Position numbers and translations under genes: made by a program. Positions 45,640-56,699 of a stretch of DNA of 64,000 nucleotides are shown piece by piece. The notes below the pieces were generated by a model, which did no database searches, was not told the origin of the DNA, and was given only the letters and a program-made list of their open reading frames with translations. This DNA is from Megaustenia siamemsis (Eukaryota > Mollusca > Gastropoda > Stylommatophora > Ariophantidae): positions 60,314,626 through 60,378,625 of the forward strand of contig JAVIAB010000092.1 in the NCBI GenBank assembly GCA_032433765.1. Reading direction: 5' to 3'. The number at the start of each line of letters is the position of its first letter. Position 1 is the stretch's first letter.

Positions 45640-45859
45640 ATCTCGCCCTGATTATTCAGTGTCAAGAACACACCTCCCCCTCCATTTCTGGTGGTATTTG
45701 TAGCAGAGCAATCTGTGTATATGTGGGACCAAGAGTCCTCTGGGTAGGTATCGTGTATGTGTTTTTCTGCTACGTGTTTTCTTTCTGTGTCTGATTGGGT
45801 GCCTTTTTTCATTATTCCTGTTATATTTTCCTTAAGTTCTGGTATTTTATGTTTTCCAC

Positions 45860-46118
45860 GAGGAGACATCGGGAGCCGCGATAGCTCAGTGGTTAGTGAA
45901 CTGGACTACAAAGGACAAGAGGTAGGGTTCGATACCTACCGACGGCTTCCGGTTCACCCAGCCTTTAATGGGTACCGGATTTTTTTCTGGGAAAGTAAAG
46001 CGGCACGGGCGTAATATCGACCACATTACCCCAAAAATCATGGTCACTAACACCATATTCCCTGTACGCCACTTGGCGTGACGGGGATACTTTACTTTAC
46101 TTACTATGAGGAGACATC
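45860..46118 (+). mobile_element. tRNA-derived SINE, family S1, second insertion in the LINE
   Basis: GAGGAGACATC at 45860-45870 and 46108-46118. Starts GGGAGCCGCGATAGCTCAGT; B box GGTTCGATACC. A 20-bp or so segment (GTGCTGAAGGTCTGTAAAAT) present in other copies is deleted after CCCCAAAAATCATG. Confidence 0.93.
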
Positions 46119-49100
46119 AGATGGGCCCGAGGGTTTCGTTATTGTTTGGGAAAGTACTGGGTCTCCAGCAGTTAGCTCATTGGCAATTGCAGCGAAGTAG
46201 CTCCTCTTTAGTCGTAGAATTCCGAAACCAGTTATTCTTTGGTGCATGGGGTGGCTAAGGAGCCTACTATATATCTCCGCTTGTTGCAATACTTTAGTGA
46301 CCCGTCTGTCATCTAAGGGTTTAAGCCTGTTACTGTTTCTAGAGTCTTGATAGGTGTAGATTTCATAGCACCAGTGATGATACGGGCGGCGTGGTTCTGT
46401 GTTCTGTTAATTTAGCTAAGGTGTGATTTGAAAGCCATAGCTCAGGCTGTGACTCCATACTCTAGAACTGGTCTGACTTTTCCTACGTATAGTCTTTTCA
46501 AAATATTGCTGTCTGCTCCCCAGTCCGTTTCTGCCAATTTCTTCATAATATTAGTTCGTTTTCTGGCTTTTTTCCTTGCTTTGTCTATCTGATTTTTCCA
46601 AGTCATTCTGCGATTCATGGTGACGCCGAGATATGTTGGGTTTTGGTCAATAGGAAGTGTATGGTCTTTTATCTTCAAGTTTGCAGAGAGTGTGTTTCTT
46701 GATAGGCTGGAAATTGTACATATAGTTTTTTTTTCGTTGATTGCTAAGAACCAAGTATTCGTCCAATTTTCAAGTTCACATATGGCATCTTGCATCCTGG
46801 GTCCAGCCACCGACATACTTTCCTCGCGAGCCCATAACGCCAGATCATCAGTGTATATTACTGAGTGTATTCTGGGTGGAATGTCCATTACGATGTCATT
46901 TATGAAAATTAAAAAGAGTGTTTGGGGACAAGACTCCGCCTTGTGGGACACTTTGTTCGATAGAGACCTTCTTACTTAGTTGACCTTGAACTTGTACTTT
47001 GGCCGTTCTATCCTGAAGGTATTGAGAGACCCAATTGAATAAACGACCCTGGATACCAAGTCTAAAAAGCTTGTCCTTTAAACCCTCTCGCCATACCCTA
47101 TCAAACGCCTTCTCCATGTCGACCCACACTGCCAGTGTGTGATTCTTTTCTTGTAGAGCATCCTCTATTTCCTGTGCAATGTAGGTGATCAGGTCTTCTG
47201 TTGATCTGTGCTGACGGAAGCCACTTTGTTGTGGTACGATTTGTTGTTTTGTCTCCAAATGTCACATAAGTCTTCTGTTAACCAGCCTTTCCACGAGTAT
47301 ACTCAGGCAGCTCAGTTGGCTAATTGGTCTATAGCTACTTGGGTCTAGTGGGTCTTTTCCACGCTTGAGCATGGGCACCATAATAGCTTCTTTCCAGATT
47401 GGCGGCACATGACCTTTCTTCCAGCTAGCATTTATTATACTTAGAAGCTGGCCCTTGGCTTTCTGTCCCAGATTTAGGAGCATTTCGTCGGAGATTCCAT
47501 CTTTACCAGGGGAACTTTTGAGCTTCAATCCTTTGAGGGCAACATATAATTCAGTTGGGTAAAGATGGTCGTCTGATGCTCTTCTGGTGCTAAAGGCATG
47601 TGTTTTGCATCTTGGTTTTCCCGTCTTGCAGCTTTCTGTTTGTCTATTGGAATGTTTATTCTACTAATGCTTTTGTAAGTCTCTATCAGTAGATTTGCTG
47701 CCCTTTTGCCTGTGAGGATGTACTGATTGTGTGCTAATGATATTGGAGGTCGGCAGTTGTTTTCGTCGCTCAGAGCTTTCGCAAGTTTCCATAGTTTATG
47801 ACCATTTTCGTCTAGATTAAGGCTCTCTGTTTTGTCTATCCAGCTCTGTCTTGCTGATATCATGACCTCACGTCTGTATTTGGCCGAGGCTGCTTTGTAG
47901 GCAATGTTGCTCTCTGTGCTGCGTGATGTTTCAACTAGTTCTCTGGCAGAGTCCAGTTCCTCTTCTAGTCTTTGTATTTCCTTGCTCAAGTATGGCTTGT
48001 AGTTTCTTCTTGCTCCTCTAGGAATGGATTCTTTAGCAGCTCTCAGGATTCCATTTGTTAACCGCTCTATCATATTATTGACCTTCTTTTCGTGGGTGTT
48101 GATGGGCGCAGTATATGCATCAGTGAGCCTTGCAAACTTTGCCCAATCTGCTCTCTTATAGTTCCAGCGGGGAAGAAGTATTTGCAACTCCTATTTGTGA
48201 GCAAGAGCCACTGAAAGTTTGACTGGTCTGTGGTCACTATCTCCAAGTTGGTTCAGCACTTTTCTGGTTATTTTGATAGATATGTCTCCAGTTGCAAATG
48301 CTAGGTCGGGAGTGGAAGTTGTTTTCCATCTTCTTGAGTAGAAAGGTTTGGGGGTCCTCCCTAGAGTTTATGAGGAATAGGTTGTTGTCTATTTTCCATT
48401 CTTCCACTTCTTCACCTCGAACATTGGACTCCTTATATCCCCATCTTTCAGAGTGGCTGTTAAAGTCCCCTACTACCAGACACTTTGATGGTGTTATTTC
48501 CATTGACTCCAGCTTCAGTAATTTGTCATTTGGACAGTATATATTAAATATCCTTATACTAGCGGAGTTAATGTATAGGTCTGTACCAATGATCTCTGCC
48601 TCTCCGTTTGTGACTACATCTATCAGTTTTGCTTTAATAATCTTTAATAAGTATAAGAATTCCACCCTTGTGACCTTCCCTGTCCTGTCTAAATGTTTGG
48701 TAGCCCCCTGATCATAAATCTGTGCTGAGGATTAAGATGAGTTTCCTGGATGCAGGCAACGTCTATCTTCTCCTCTGCTAGTCTGATTGTTAGAGCTTGT
48801 TTTTTGTGGTATATGCCCTCCGCATTCCAGTGTATTATATTCAGCTGTTTCTTGAAGCCTTTCCGATCAGCGGTAGTTTCTATCATAATTAGAGTCTGTT
48901 AGATCCAGTTTGATTGATTACTTGTTAAAACGTTGCACTGTGTTCTGCGCCAGTGGCCCAGTGCATCCGATTTCAGCCAGCATTTTATTCGGGTTTGCTT
49001 TCCTTAGCCTTTGATTGTCCCCAATCTTCCTGCAAGGCAGCAGATTGTCTTTTCGTCTTTTCTGTAGGGGGATTCTGCCCTTAGATGGTCGGCCCTCCCA

Positions 49101-49129
49101 GGTTTACGAGAACTATCTGCCCGAGCTTG

Positions 49130-49869
49130 ATGTAGTAATTAGTTGGTGATTAGACCATGACCATCACACATCAAACAACAGACTATAAGACCCTCCTAGC
49201 TATCACGAACTTCCTGGCGTCTCACCGATGCTGACAAGTCATGTACGAAACCCCACTCCGTCTTTCATTGATTACAACCGTCATAGGGCTATTCAACTAA
49301 CTTGATCACGTAGCTCACACAACAATGGCTGCACTCACAATATCCCAGTTACTATAGTAAAAGCAGCCAACAGCACACGAAAAGCTGATGCACAATTTCC
49401 AAAGTGAAAACTGCTACTTACTAGGCTGAGCAGAGCTTAGCAAGGAGTTGTACAATGCAAGAACATGGCGTCATACAATTACATCGACGATTTTGGAACA
49501 TCACACGATGTGTTGACGTAATTCGCATATATCGCTAGGCAGGGGAAGGTCGTATTCACAAACTTTTGACTTGACAATGAGGAACAATGAGGTGAGTACA
49601 ACCTGTTATCATCGGCAAACTTTGGTAACTGGATCAGTTGATTAGCTCAGACGCAGAAAATTACACCGTAGAGCCGAAGCTAATCAGTTCCCTAATGCAA
49701 CTTCTGCAGCGGTCCAGCGAACGTGACCTCATTCCACCATGTTTGGAAACGGAAGTCTTCCTCAATCATATCCTCTCAAACCTGTTAAACTAGGTAGAAC
49801 ATGCCATGGGTAACAACTCCCGCTAGCATTGATGGTCAAGGAACTCACTGCATCAAATTAAGGGTATTT
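49130..49869. other. Hydrolase intron, nothing recognised
   Basis: Somewhat richer in GC than its surroundings, but I recognise no exon or repeat family. Confidence 0.35.
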
Positions 49870-50150
49870 TTCGACTTCCTGTCAATATGGCGGATAGACG
49901 ATTGGAACCATTGAGGCTCTGTCTGAAAAAGTGTTTCTTGTTGTAGTTTCCTCATATTCCATGTCCGGCTTGCTGCTGGAGCTACTGAGTTTAGTTATCT
50001 GTGCATACAGTGAGCTGTGTTTTTCATCTGGATCGTGTTTCAATATTCTATTGCTTACGACGAATGATGATATTGTATGACGAAGGACAGTTCAGCTGGG
50101 CTTACTTTCGGTGCCGCTTGGCCTTATGTCTTTTGGCGTGTGCTGTAGCT
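49870..50150 (+). repeat. Dispersed repeat of unknown type, partner of 27535-27825
   Basis: Matches the complement of 27535-27825 for about 280 bp with scattered differences. It starts near CTTCCTGTCAATATGGCGG and runs to CCTTATGTCTTTTGGCGTGTG. No terminal repeats or tail are evident at either edge. Confidence 0.7.
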
Positions 50151-50929
50151 GCTATTATGGAGACTGCAGCTGCCTTTCTTTGTTTGGATCCTTCAATAAG
50201 ATGAGTGCTTTTAAGTCGGATGATTCCACTGGCACGGGCGGGTGAGCAATTATAGATTGTAATTCGATTGCAGTGATATCGGGGCCTTTGACTAACCACT
50301 GAGGGTATCTTTTTTTTCAAGCATTGAAAAGATGCAAGAAATCACAAAAGTAATATCAGACAATTTCGAATCCACGGAAAAGGGGGAGCAAATATTTGTG
50401 AGTACATTTCACTTTCATTGAATTTATATTTTTCTGAGACAGGAGCTGAACCAAAAAGTCCGAATTTATTTTCTGGTTATTATATAATTGTATTGTTACT
50501 CGTTTGTCGGTGTTGATGTATACTACAGTATCATCTTTGTTTGGCAAAGTGGGATTGGAGATTTACATCTAGTAATTTAGGCAAATCAATAATTGTTCAA
50601 ATGGGAATCTTAAGTGTTTACTGCTGTAGTAGTATCAATGCACTAATTGTTTACCAGTGGAAAAAGACAAATTTGCTCTGGTTTGTAACTCGAGGAAAAG
50701 TTTCTCAATGGTGTCGTTTTTTTTTTAATAAGCAGCGTAATCAACATAATAGAATTACCGCCAATGCAACCATTCCACTGTATCTTAATCAAGGTATGCA
50801 CAAACGATTGCCGGTGTGTAGCGTCTTGTTAGAACAGGCCTGATCGAACGCTTGGACCCGAAACGTTAACCCAGTTATGTTTTTCCTCTGGGCTTCAAGA
50901 AGTCGGTTCTACTAATCAATGAGCCGTCA
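50151..50929. other. Hydrolase intron with a weak Penelope-like 3' motif
   Basis: Unassigned sequence. At 50839-50872, CCTGATCGAACGCTTGGACC followed by CGAAACGTT resembles the CTGATGA...CGAAACGTT motif after the Penelope-like fragment at 9335, with a one-base insertion in the core. Confidence 0.3.
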
Positions 50930-51431
50930 TCATCATCATCGAGTGCCATCACCTTAACGAAGGTTGGCTACCATGGAGCGCCATTCTGCTCTGTCTCTTG
51001 CTCTGATGGTGCAGGTTGTCATAGGCTGACTTGTCCATCTTTTAATGTTACTCATCCATGTTAGTCTTGGTCTGTCTCTTTTACTTTGTATTCCCCCACC
51101 CACTCCTACCCCCAAGATTACTTTTAGTAGGCTGTTGTGTCTTTAACATGCCCAAAAATCGGAATTGTCTTGTTTGAATTGTATTTAGCAGTTCTCTTTT
51201 CATTTTTAGTTGATTTAAGACTTCATCGTATGTTTTCTTTTCTTTCCATCCAATTCTACCTATTCTATAAATCCACATTTCAAAGACTTCAATTTTCTAT
51301 TCTGTTTTCTTGTCTAATGTCCATGTTTCTGCGCCATATATGAATGTTAAGAAGATATAACATTTTGCCATTCTTAGTTTTAGCCCTGTTGTTATTTGTT
51401 TTGATGTTAGTATATTTTTCCTGATATTAAA
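50930..51431 (-). mobile_element. LINE 3' part, family X
   Basis: The complement encodes WIYRIGRIGWKEKKTYDEVL, KRELLNTIQTRQFRFLGM and the shared 3' stretch (CCATGGTAGCCAACC). It ends in GATGATGATGA at 50930-50940. Possible degenerate target duplication ATCAATGAGCCG / ACCAATGAACGG. Confidence 0.8.
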
Positions 51432-51432
51432 A

Positions 51433-51738
51433 TCAATAAACCAATGAACGGAAAAGCGTATGATATTCCAACCCTCCGCGGTTCAGTGCAACATCATTGT
51501 CTAAATATATTATGGAAATTAACTTGAACAGGGAAAGAGCCATGATTAATACTGCCATAATGGGGAATTGTATAAGGCAGGTAAAGGACAGCGGGGCACG
51601 CTGGATGTGATAATTAATATATCTGTAGAAAACAGAAATCTTCAACCTCTTGTCTCTAGTAAACAGTTTCAACGGTTTCAAACATCCATCTCTTAGATAT
51701 CTTCCTACACTTCCCCCTTTCTTTCCTTTGCTGCTCAA
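51433..51738 (-). other. Unidentified open frame with one hydrophobic segment
   Basis: 101 codons. A basic N-terminal part (MSSKGKKGGSVGRYLRDG) is followed by a strongly hydrophobic stretch (FPIMAVLIMALSLFKLISII) that could be a membrane span. I recognise no family. It lies in an intron of the hydrolase gene on the same strand, just outside a LINE truncation point. It could be an unannotated exon, a repeat remnant or chance. Confidence 0.2.
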
Positions 51739-51739
51739 C

Positions 51740-52603
51740 CCACATCATGCTGTTAAAAGCAACACATATAGACCTTTACATCCTTCCTATTTTTTTAAAA
51801 TTACAGTACTAGGACTTTAATTAAGTAAGGAGAGGACATAAACACATTTGCGGAGTTATAGATGTAAACAAATGAAGGAAGAAACAAAACATTTATCCAT
51901 TTGGATTTCACTAAATCTTATTTTAAAAATACTGGAAATTGTGCACGAAATTACGTGCATATGATGTACAGTGGCCATATATAAAAAAAAAACACACACA
52001 CAATCACACACATATTTTCTTATGTGACTAAGATATGTACTTTTCGCACTAATGATAGGAATATGTCATTATGGAATACCACAACAGGAGGATGCAAGGA
52101 TCCACGCAGAGAGATGCAAGGTCGGGAAACAGACCAAGGGAGAAATGCTTAGAAAAGGGAATGGGCATAACTATCTGGTTGCGTTTGTTGTGCAAACGTC
52201 ACCAGTTGATACGAGCAGAAGCCCCTGGACTCAAGAATAGTATGTCGTGGGTAATAATGGTTTTCTTGACATTACCAACTATTACTAGAGAATTTGGAGT
52301 TCGACTAGTTCCAGGCTATGGCTGGAAAACTTAGAAATCTAGAGGTAAGGCAAAACTATCTGTTATTCAGTAAATGCTGCCACTACGGAGAACATGGCGA
52401 TCCTAGGTTGTTAACCTGTTTTGATGCAGGCTGTTACCAGGGTAGGTCGAGGCTAAGCTTTTATCAGCCTATGTACTACCGACCCTTTTGTTAGAACTGC
52501 AGATCAATTGATCTCCCGTGCGAAGCTGAGGTAAAACTGATGCCTATAGAACAACGTAAAATAAAACGTGCGTAACTACACCTCAGCTAGTAATTAGCAT
52601 TCT
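51740..52603. other. Hydrolase intron, nothing recognised
   Basis: Contains a short (AC)n stretch near 51990-52010. Otherwise unassigned. Confidence 0.35.
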
Positions 52604-52766
52604 ATCTCGAGAGCTAACATGGACGAGTAACATCAAAAGATGGACTAATCAGCCTATGACAACCTGCACCATCAAAGCAAGAGACTGAGCAGAACGGCGC
52701 TCCATGGTAGCCAACCTTCGTTGCGTAGACGGCACTCGATGATGATGATGATGATGATCTCGAGAG
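52604..52766 (+). mobile_element. 143-bp LINE 3' end, family X, with target duplication
   Basis: ATCTCGAGAG at 52604-52613 and 52757-52766 flanks 52614-52756. The insert is only the family X 3' terminus (GATGGACTAATCAGCCTATG, CCATGGTAGCCAACC) plus six GAT repeats. Confidence 0.88.
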
Positions 52767-52977
52767 AAGAGGAACGTTAGAATACTTGGTTATAACTGGC
52801 AAAATAAATGGAAAGAGAGATCGCGGACGACTAAGAGAGAAAATACTAGATGGCTTGGTGTCATGGAATGGAAAGCAGTCAACAACAGAACTGATACGAT
52901 GAACTGTATATAGAAGATTATGGAAGAACATGATCGCCTACGTCAACCGGTATGTCTCATGATGATGATCTGGAGAG
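52757..52977 (+). mobile_element. 200-bp LINE 3' end, family Y, sharing one target repeat with the family X copy
   Basis: 52767-52967 matches the family Y end at 7430-7625 (ACTGGCAAAATAAATGGAAA, TAGAAGATTATGGA, CGGTATGTCTCATGATGATG). It lies between ATCTCGAGAG (52757-52766) and ATCTGGAGAG (52968-52977). Confidence 0.85.
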
Positions 52978-53743
52978 ATACATTGATTTGTCAAAGTAGG
53001 TCACTCAAGAGCAAACACAGCAAAAGGATTACCTTTCCACAGCCAACTATAATGAAGGCCTAAGCGAAACCCTAGCGTGATGTTTTCAGCTTTGTGGTTG
53101 AGGTTATAATTATATCAGCCATTTATGGCTCGCAAATGCTCGCATACTTGACCAATGACATCACGCTAGTGGGGTTGCGCTCACGCCTTCTCTACAGAAG
53201 GCTGTTTTCTCCCCATACACAAGCCGGACAAAGTGTATCGAAATTCTGTTTTGAACAGAAATTACAATCACCCCCATTTTTAGTATTTTTGGTTTATTCC
53301 AAAAGAACACAGTTGTGCTAAAGTTTGGTATCAATCTGACTGTAGGCGGTGCCGGAGAGATCTGTAACACATCTCAAACAGGCTTAAAGCCTCCGCTCTG
53401 CATGTTCTGTTTTGGGGTTTACTTCTCAAGTCTTTGCCTCTCCCGAGACGCCCACAAGACAGCGGGAACAAGATACAGGCTGTACTACTTAATTGTCTAA
53501 AACATTATCAGGTTCGATCACAAGCAGACAACTCTATTACATAGTTTATCATCTTCTCCATAATTACAGCAGGGTTTATTTTCAAATTATTTTCAATATT
53601 TTTTTCCTCATTATTTTATCTGAATTACATTCTCTCTTTCCTTTGTATGTGCATTGTCTCTGTCCCCGCATAAGTCATGTTTGGTCCGCAACGTCGGATA
53701 GTTTAATGTCGCCCTTCATTGCCGTAAAGTTTTACCACACTCT
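52978..53743. other. Hydrolase intron, unassigned; small inverted repeat
   Basis: Perfect 11-bp arms CTAGCGTGATG (53072-53082) and CATCACGCTAG (53159-53169) could bound a 98-bp MITE-like unit. Nothing else recognised. Confidence 0.3.
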
Positions 53744-54177
53744 TTGTTATTATTTTATTCTCCATTATCTTCTGAAGAAAAAGACAAACCGGCAGACACT
53801 GTACGATATAGCGATATATGTAAATCATCTCTGAATGACTTCTCCATATGTGAAAATGACTGGGAACATCTGGCAAGTGATCGCACATCATGGAGAGCAT
53901 GTATAAGGAATGGTATATCATCATTTGAGACTGTGCAAAGGCAAAACTTAGAAGAAAAAAGAATCATGAAAATGGATGGAAAACCCTGTGGATCAGTAGG
54001 CCTGACTTGTTCATTCTGTGGTCGTGTGTGTTTGTCAAACATTGGTAGAATTAGCCACGAGAGAAGCTGTTCGACAAAAACAAAATCTAAAAAAAAAACA
54101 CAATAGTCTCCACCAGACCGTCAGACAAGACGAAAAGGGCCGTATATCTTCTGAAGATATTTGATTAAGTGGACCAT
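53744..54177 (+). mobile_element. LINE ORF C-terminus with Cys/His motif
   Basis: The frame to a TAG at 54104-54106 reads ENDWEHLASDRTSWRACIRN, GISSFETVQRQNLEEKRIMK and CSFCGRVCLSNIGRISHERS followed by C. The block W...AxDRxxWR...F plus a terminal C-x2-C/H-C zinc-finger-like end is the usual C-terminus of one common LINE RT type. No RT remains. SINE copy B is inserted directly downstream. Confidence 0.68.
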
Positions 54178-54482
54178 AAGAGGGATTTTATTATTTGAAC
54201 ATCTCCCGTGTGTTACCGGGGCCTCATTATGTGGGAAGTAAAGAATAGTGACACTGTAACCTTCCAGGCATGTCGTAAGAGGCGACTAAGGAGATTGATC
54301 GATGGCTTGACAAGCTGTCATTGTAAAAAGCATTGTTATGGAAACAGAACCATAGATTTTAGAAGCAGTGATCTCTGCAATATGTGCCACTTTGGCACGC
54401 AAGGTTTCTGTTTTTGAGATTGTAGTTCTGCCCTACGTGCCGTCTTCGGCTCGAAAGGACTATAGATAGATAGAAGAGGGAT
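54178..54482 (+). mobile_element. (ATAG)-tail SINE, copy B
   Basis: AAGAGGGAT at 54178-54186 and 54474-54482. It contains CCCGTGTGTTACCGGGGCC, the core GCATGTCGTAAGAGGCGAC, the hairpin GCCGTCTTCGGC and ATAGATAGATAG. About 16 extra bases (TTTATTATTTGAACAT) lie between the left repeat and the usual 5' end. Confidence 0.88.
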
Positions 54483-54618
54483 GGGGTAAGGTGAAAAGGG
54501 GTGTGAAGAAAGATGGAGACATTTATGATGGCCATATTGCTTCCCTTTGCACTATTCTATACATAAGGGATTGCCCATAACTTTCAATTGAAGAAAATGT
54601 CCACGGACACAATATTAC

Positions 54619-54787
54619 CAGGACATCTTTTTCTGTTTCTTGTTTGTCTGCAGAAGTTTAATGAAAACTGGAGCTGGTGGAGCATTCATGATGATCAGCT
54701 TATCCACATAGTTTGGATAGTACCTGGCAAATGCCCAGGCCACTGCACCACCCCAGTCATGGGCAACAAGCACACAACTTTTGTACC
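54619..54787 (-). CDS. Epoxide hydrolase, exon 3 of the visible set (nucleophile elbow)
   Basis: Acceptor TTCTATTTCATGCAG, donor TG before gtaatat. It completes a Gly codon from exon 59267-59379 and leaves two bases of a Trp codon finished in exon 43241-43413. Encodes GYKSCVLVAHDWGGAVAWAF, ARYYPNYVDKLIIMNAPPAP and VFIKLLQTNKKQKKMS. In the family HDWGG holds the nucleophilic Asp (codon 54756-54758), which attacks the epoxide to form an ester intermediate. Human EPHX4 has GYSKCVLIGHDWGG here. Confidence 0.94.
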
Positions 54788-55039
54788 CTGCATGAAATAG
54801 AATACATGAAACATAAAACAAATATAAATAGTATATACATGAAAATAGCAATAAACAAACGTTTTAGGACACCCGAACCAATAAGATTATGCTGGAAAGT
54901 ACAAACATTATATCTACACACTTTCTTCTTCTTTATCATCATCATCATCATTTTCTTAGTTTTCTATTTCTTCTGTTCCCTAATCTTCTTGTTTCTTTGT
55001 CTTCCTCTTCTTTCTCCTCCCTTTCCTCTTCTTCTGTTC

Positions 55040-55510
55040 TTCAGCATTGGCCTTTTTAGCTGTCCAGGGAACTTTTAACATTCTTCTGAGAAATCCCATC
55101 TCTGTGGCCTCTAATCGTCTTTTCATTTGTTTGTCTACTGTCCATGATTTGCTTCCATAGGTCAGAATTGGTTATATATAGCACCGGTGAACTCTCTTTC
55201 TCACTTCTATTGACATAGATTTGTTGCATAAGATATTTTTCATCTTCTGAAATGCTATTTTGGTCTTAGCTATTCTGCTTTTTATTTCTGTGTTGCATCT
55301 TCCATCTGATGTTATTATTGTGCCCAAGTATTTGACGCGTTGCACTTGTTTCAGATTTGTCCTGTTCATTTTTATGCTGCATGATGGTGGTGATTGTTTC
55401 TTTGATATGACCATTATTTCTGTTTTCTTACTATTCAGACTGAGACATTTTTTGTTGCTTTCTTTTATTATAATGTCTATCATTTCTTGTAGTTCATTCA
55501 CTGTCTCTGC
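55040..55510 (-). mobile_element. LINE fragment, family Y
   Basis: The complement encodes NELQEMIDIIIKESNKKCLS, LNSKKTEIMVISKKQ and KYLGTIITSDGRCNTEIKSR. Then comes RKRVHRCYI, broken by a stop, and a VPWTAKKA-like end. It corresponds to the middle of the copy at 6720-7627. Below 55040 it dissolves into purine-rich simple sequence with a GATGATGATGATGA run at 54938-54951. Confidence 0.8.
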
Positions 55511-55658
55511 TACAAAATATCAACTAACCAAATTTGAGTTCACAACTAGTTTCCAGTTACGAATTAAAATTTATTACCAAAGTTAGCAGTCAATATGTGT
55601 TTCACAGACAGTCTAGCCAACAATATTAACGAGAAAGTAAAGGAGCATTAAATTCCAT

Positions 55659-55956
55659 CTATAGAGGTAAATCGGTGGCTGAGTGGTTAGTGTGCTCGTT
55701 TCCTGAACAGAGGTATCCGGCCGGGTTCGATCCCCAGAAGTGGCCGATTCTTTTTTCGGACTGACAAGTCTCCGAGGTTCACCCAGCCTCTAAAAAAATG
55801 GGTATCAGAGATTTTTCTAGGAAGTTAAGGCGGCCTGGCGTGATACCGACGACATCACCCAAAAATATGCCGAGGTCATAGAAAAATATTGTAATTAACA
55901 CCACATTCCCTATATGCCTAGCAAGGCGTGTGGGGGAACCTTTCTATAAAGGTAAA
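55659..55956 (+). mobile_element. tRNA-derived SINE, family S2, with target duplication
   Basis: CTATAGAGGTAAA (55659-55671) and CTATAAAGGTAAA (55944-55956). The 272-bp body has A box GTGGCTGAGTGGTTAG and B box GGGTTCGATCCC. A body like S1 follows (TTCACCCAGCC, GGGTATCAGAGATTTTTC, CGTGATACCGACGACATCAC). The 3' hairpin region is TGCCTAGCAAGGCGTG. Related to S1, but a distinct family. Confidence 0.9.
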
Positions 55957-56529
55957 AAATACATTTCAGCTGTTGAAAACGCATAAGAACCTTGGCCTCA
56001 AAGATTTCAGAACAGATATGCATACATTAAACTTTTAAAAATGTGTGCAAACAGAGGTGTACAAAAAAAATGAAGAAGAATTTGTAATTCATGGTGAGGC
56101 AGACGGGACGGACCGACACTTTTATTAACGTGAAATATCAGGTGTTGAGACACGACTTGGAAAAAGCCTGTGTCATACATGACAGCGTATGTTATGGTAT
56201 GCTATGTTATGGTATGCTGTGTTATGTTAGGATATTCACCTTGGACATATTCGTAGGTGTTAAGATATTCTCTTCGAAATACTGAGAAACTCCAAGGAGA
56301 ACCCGGATCCACTTGCACGAACTCCAATGCACAGCGTGAGATATATTTTGTGTAAATTTCTTACATTTTTTGCCCGGGCAGCGGTCCGGTGGTCTACTCG
56401 ACTTTTAGTTAACTGTCACAGGTTTTTTTGACGTGCGAAGAGTGAAAACGGGATTTCCTTTTTTTTCTTGTTGTTGCTGTCATCGGACCGGTTAAAAATA
56501 TGCGAAACGGTTAGACATCTGACCTCTTA

Positions 56530-56690
56530 AGCCAGAGACTAGTGGTGGGTAAAGCCTCGTAGAAACCACGGAATAAGAAAATACCCCCCCCCCCTTCCCC
56601 CCCCCCCCCCCCCCAGTGGCAGGATTCGAACCCGAGACCTTCTTGACCAGAGGTCAATGTTTTATTTCTAGACCACCCAAACCTCCATAG
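56530..56690 (-). mobile_element. tRNA-derived SINE, family S3, with long C/G homopolymer
   Basis: The complement starts GGAGGTTTGGGTGGTCTAGA, shares ACATTGACCTCTG with 9178-9330 and has a perfect B box, GGTTCGAATCC. A G-rich run (plus strand C tracts at 56584-56614) follows the tRNA-like part. Confidence 0.72.
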
Positions 56691-56699
56691 AATGATAGT

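Larger units (their letters stand above)
44610..49129 (-). mobile_element. Full-length I-group LINE (endonuclease, RT, RNase H), degenerate, with two SINEs inserted
   Basis: On the minus strand: 5' end CTCGGGCAGATAG at 49129, a leader of about 240 bp, then an ORF from the ATG at 48886. Endonuclease: NIIHWNAEGIYHKKQALTIR, ACIQETHLN, VVGDFNSHSERWG. Linker: 48187-47525. RT: LKSSPGKDGISDEMLLNL, VWVDMEKAFDRVWREGL, VPQGGVLSP, the catalytic box in IYTDDLALWAREE (FADD altered to YTDD), TYLGVTMNRRMTWKNQI. RNase H: HIYTDCSATNTTRNGGGG, then LVILTDVLSLLPSL and WIPSHCNIHGNERADKLAKE. A Cys/His tail follows near 44850. The 3' end has GATCGCA and a GA-rich tail. Several frame breaks disable it. It sits in a hydrolase intron. 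Confidence 0.9.

Noticed and set aside
53744..54106. Host zinc-finger protein ending in a CxxC...HxxxxC motif
   Set aside because: The DRxxWR block followed by this motif is the usual C-terminus of a LINE RT protein, and no other exon is nearby.
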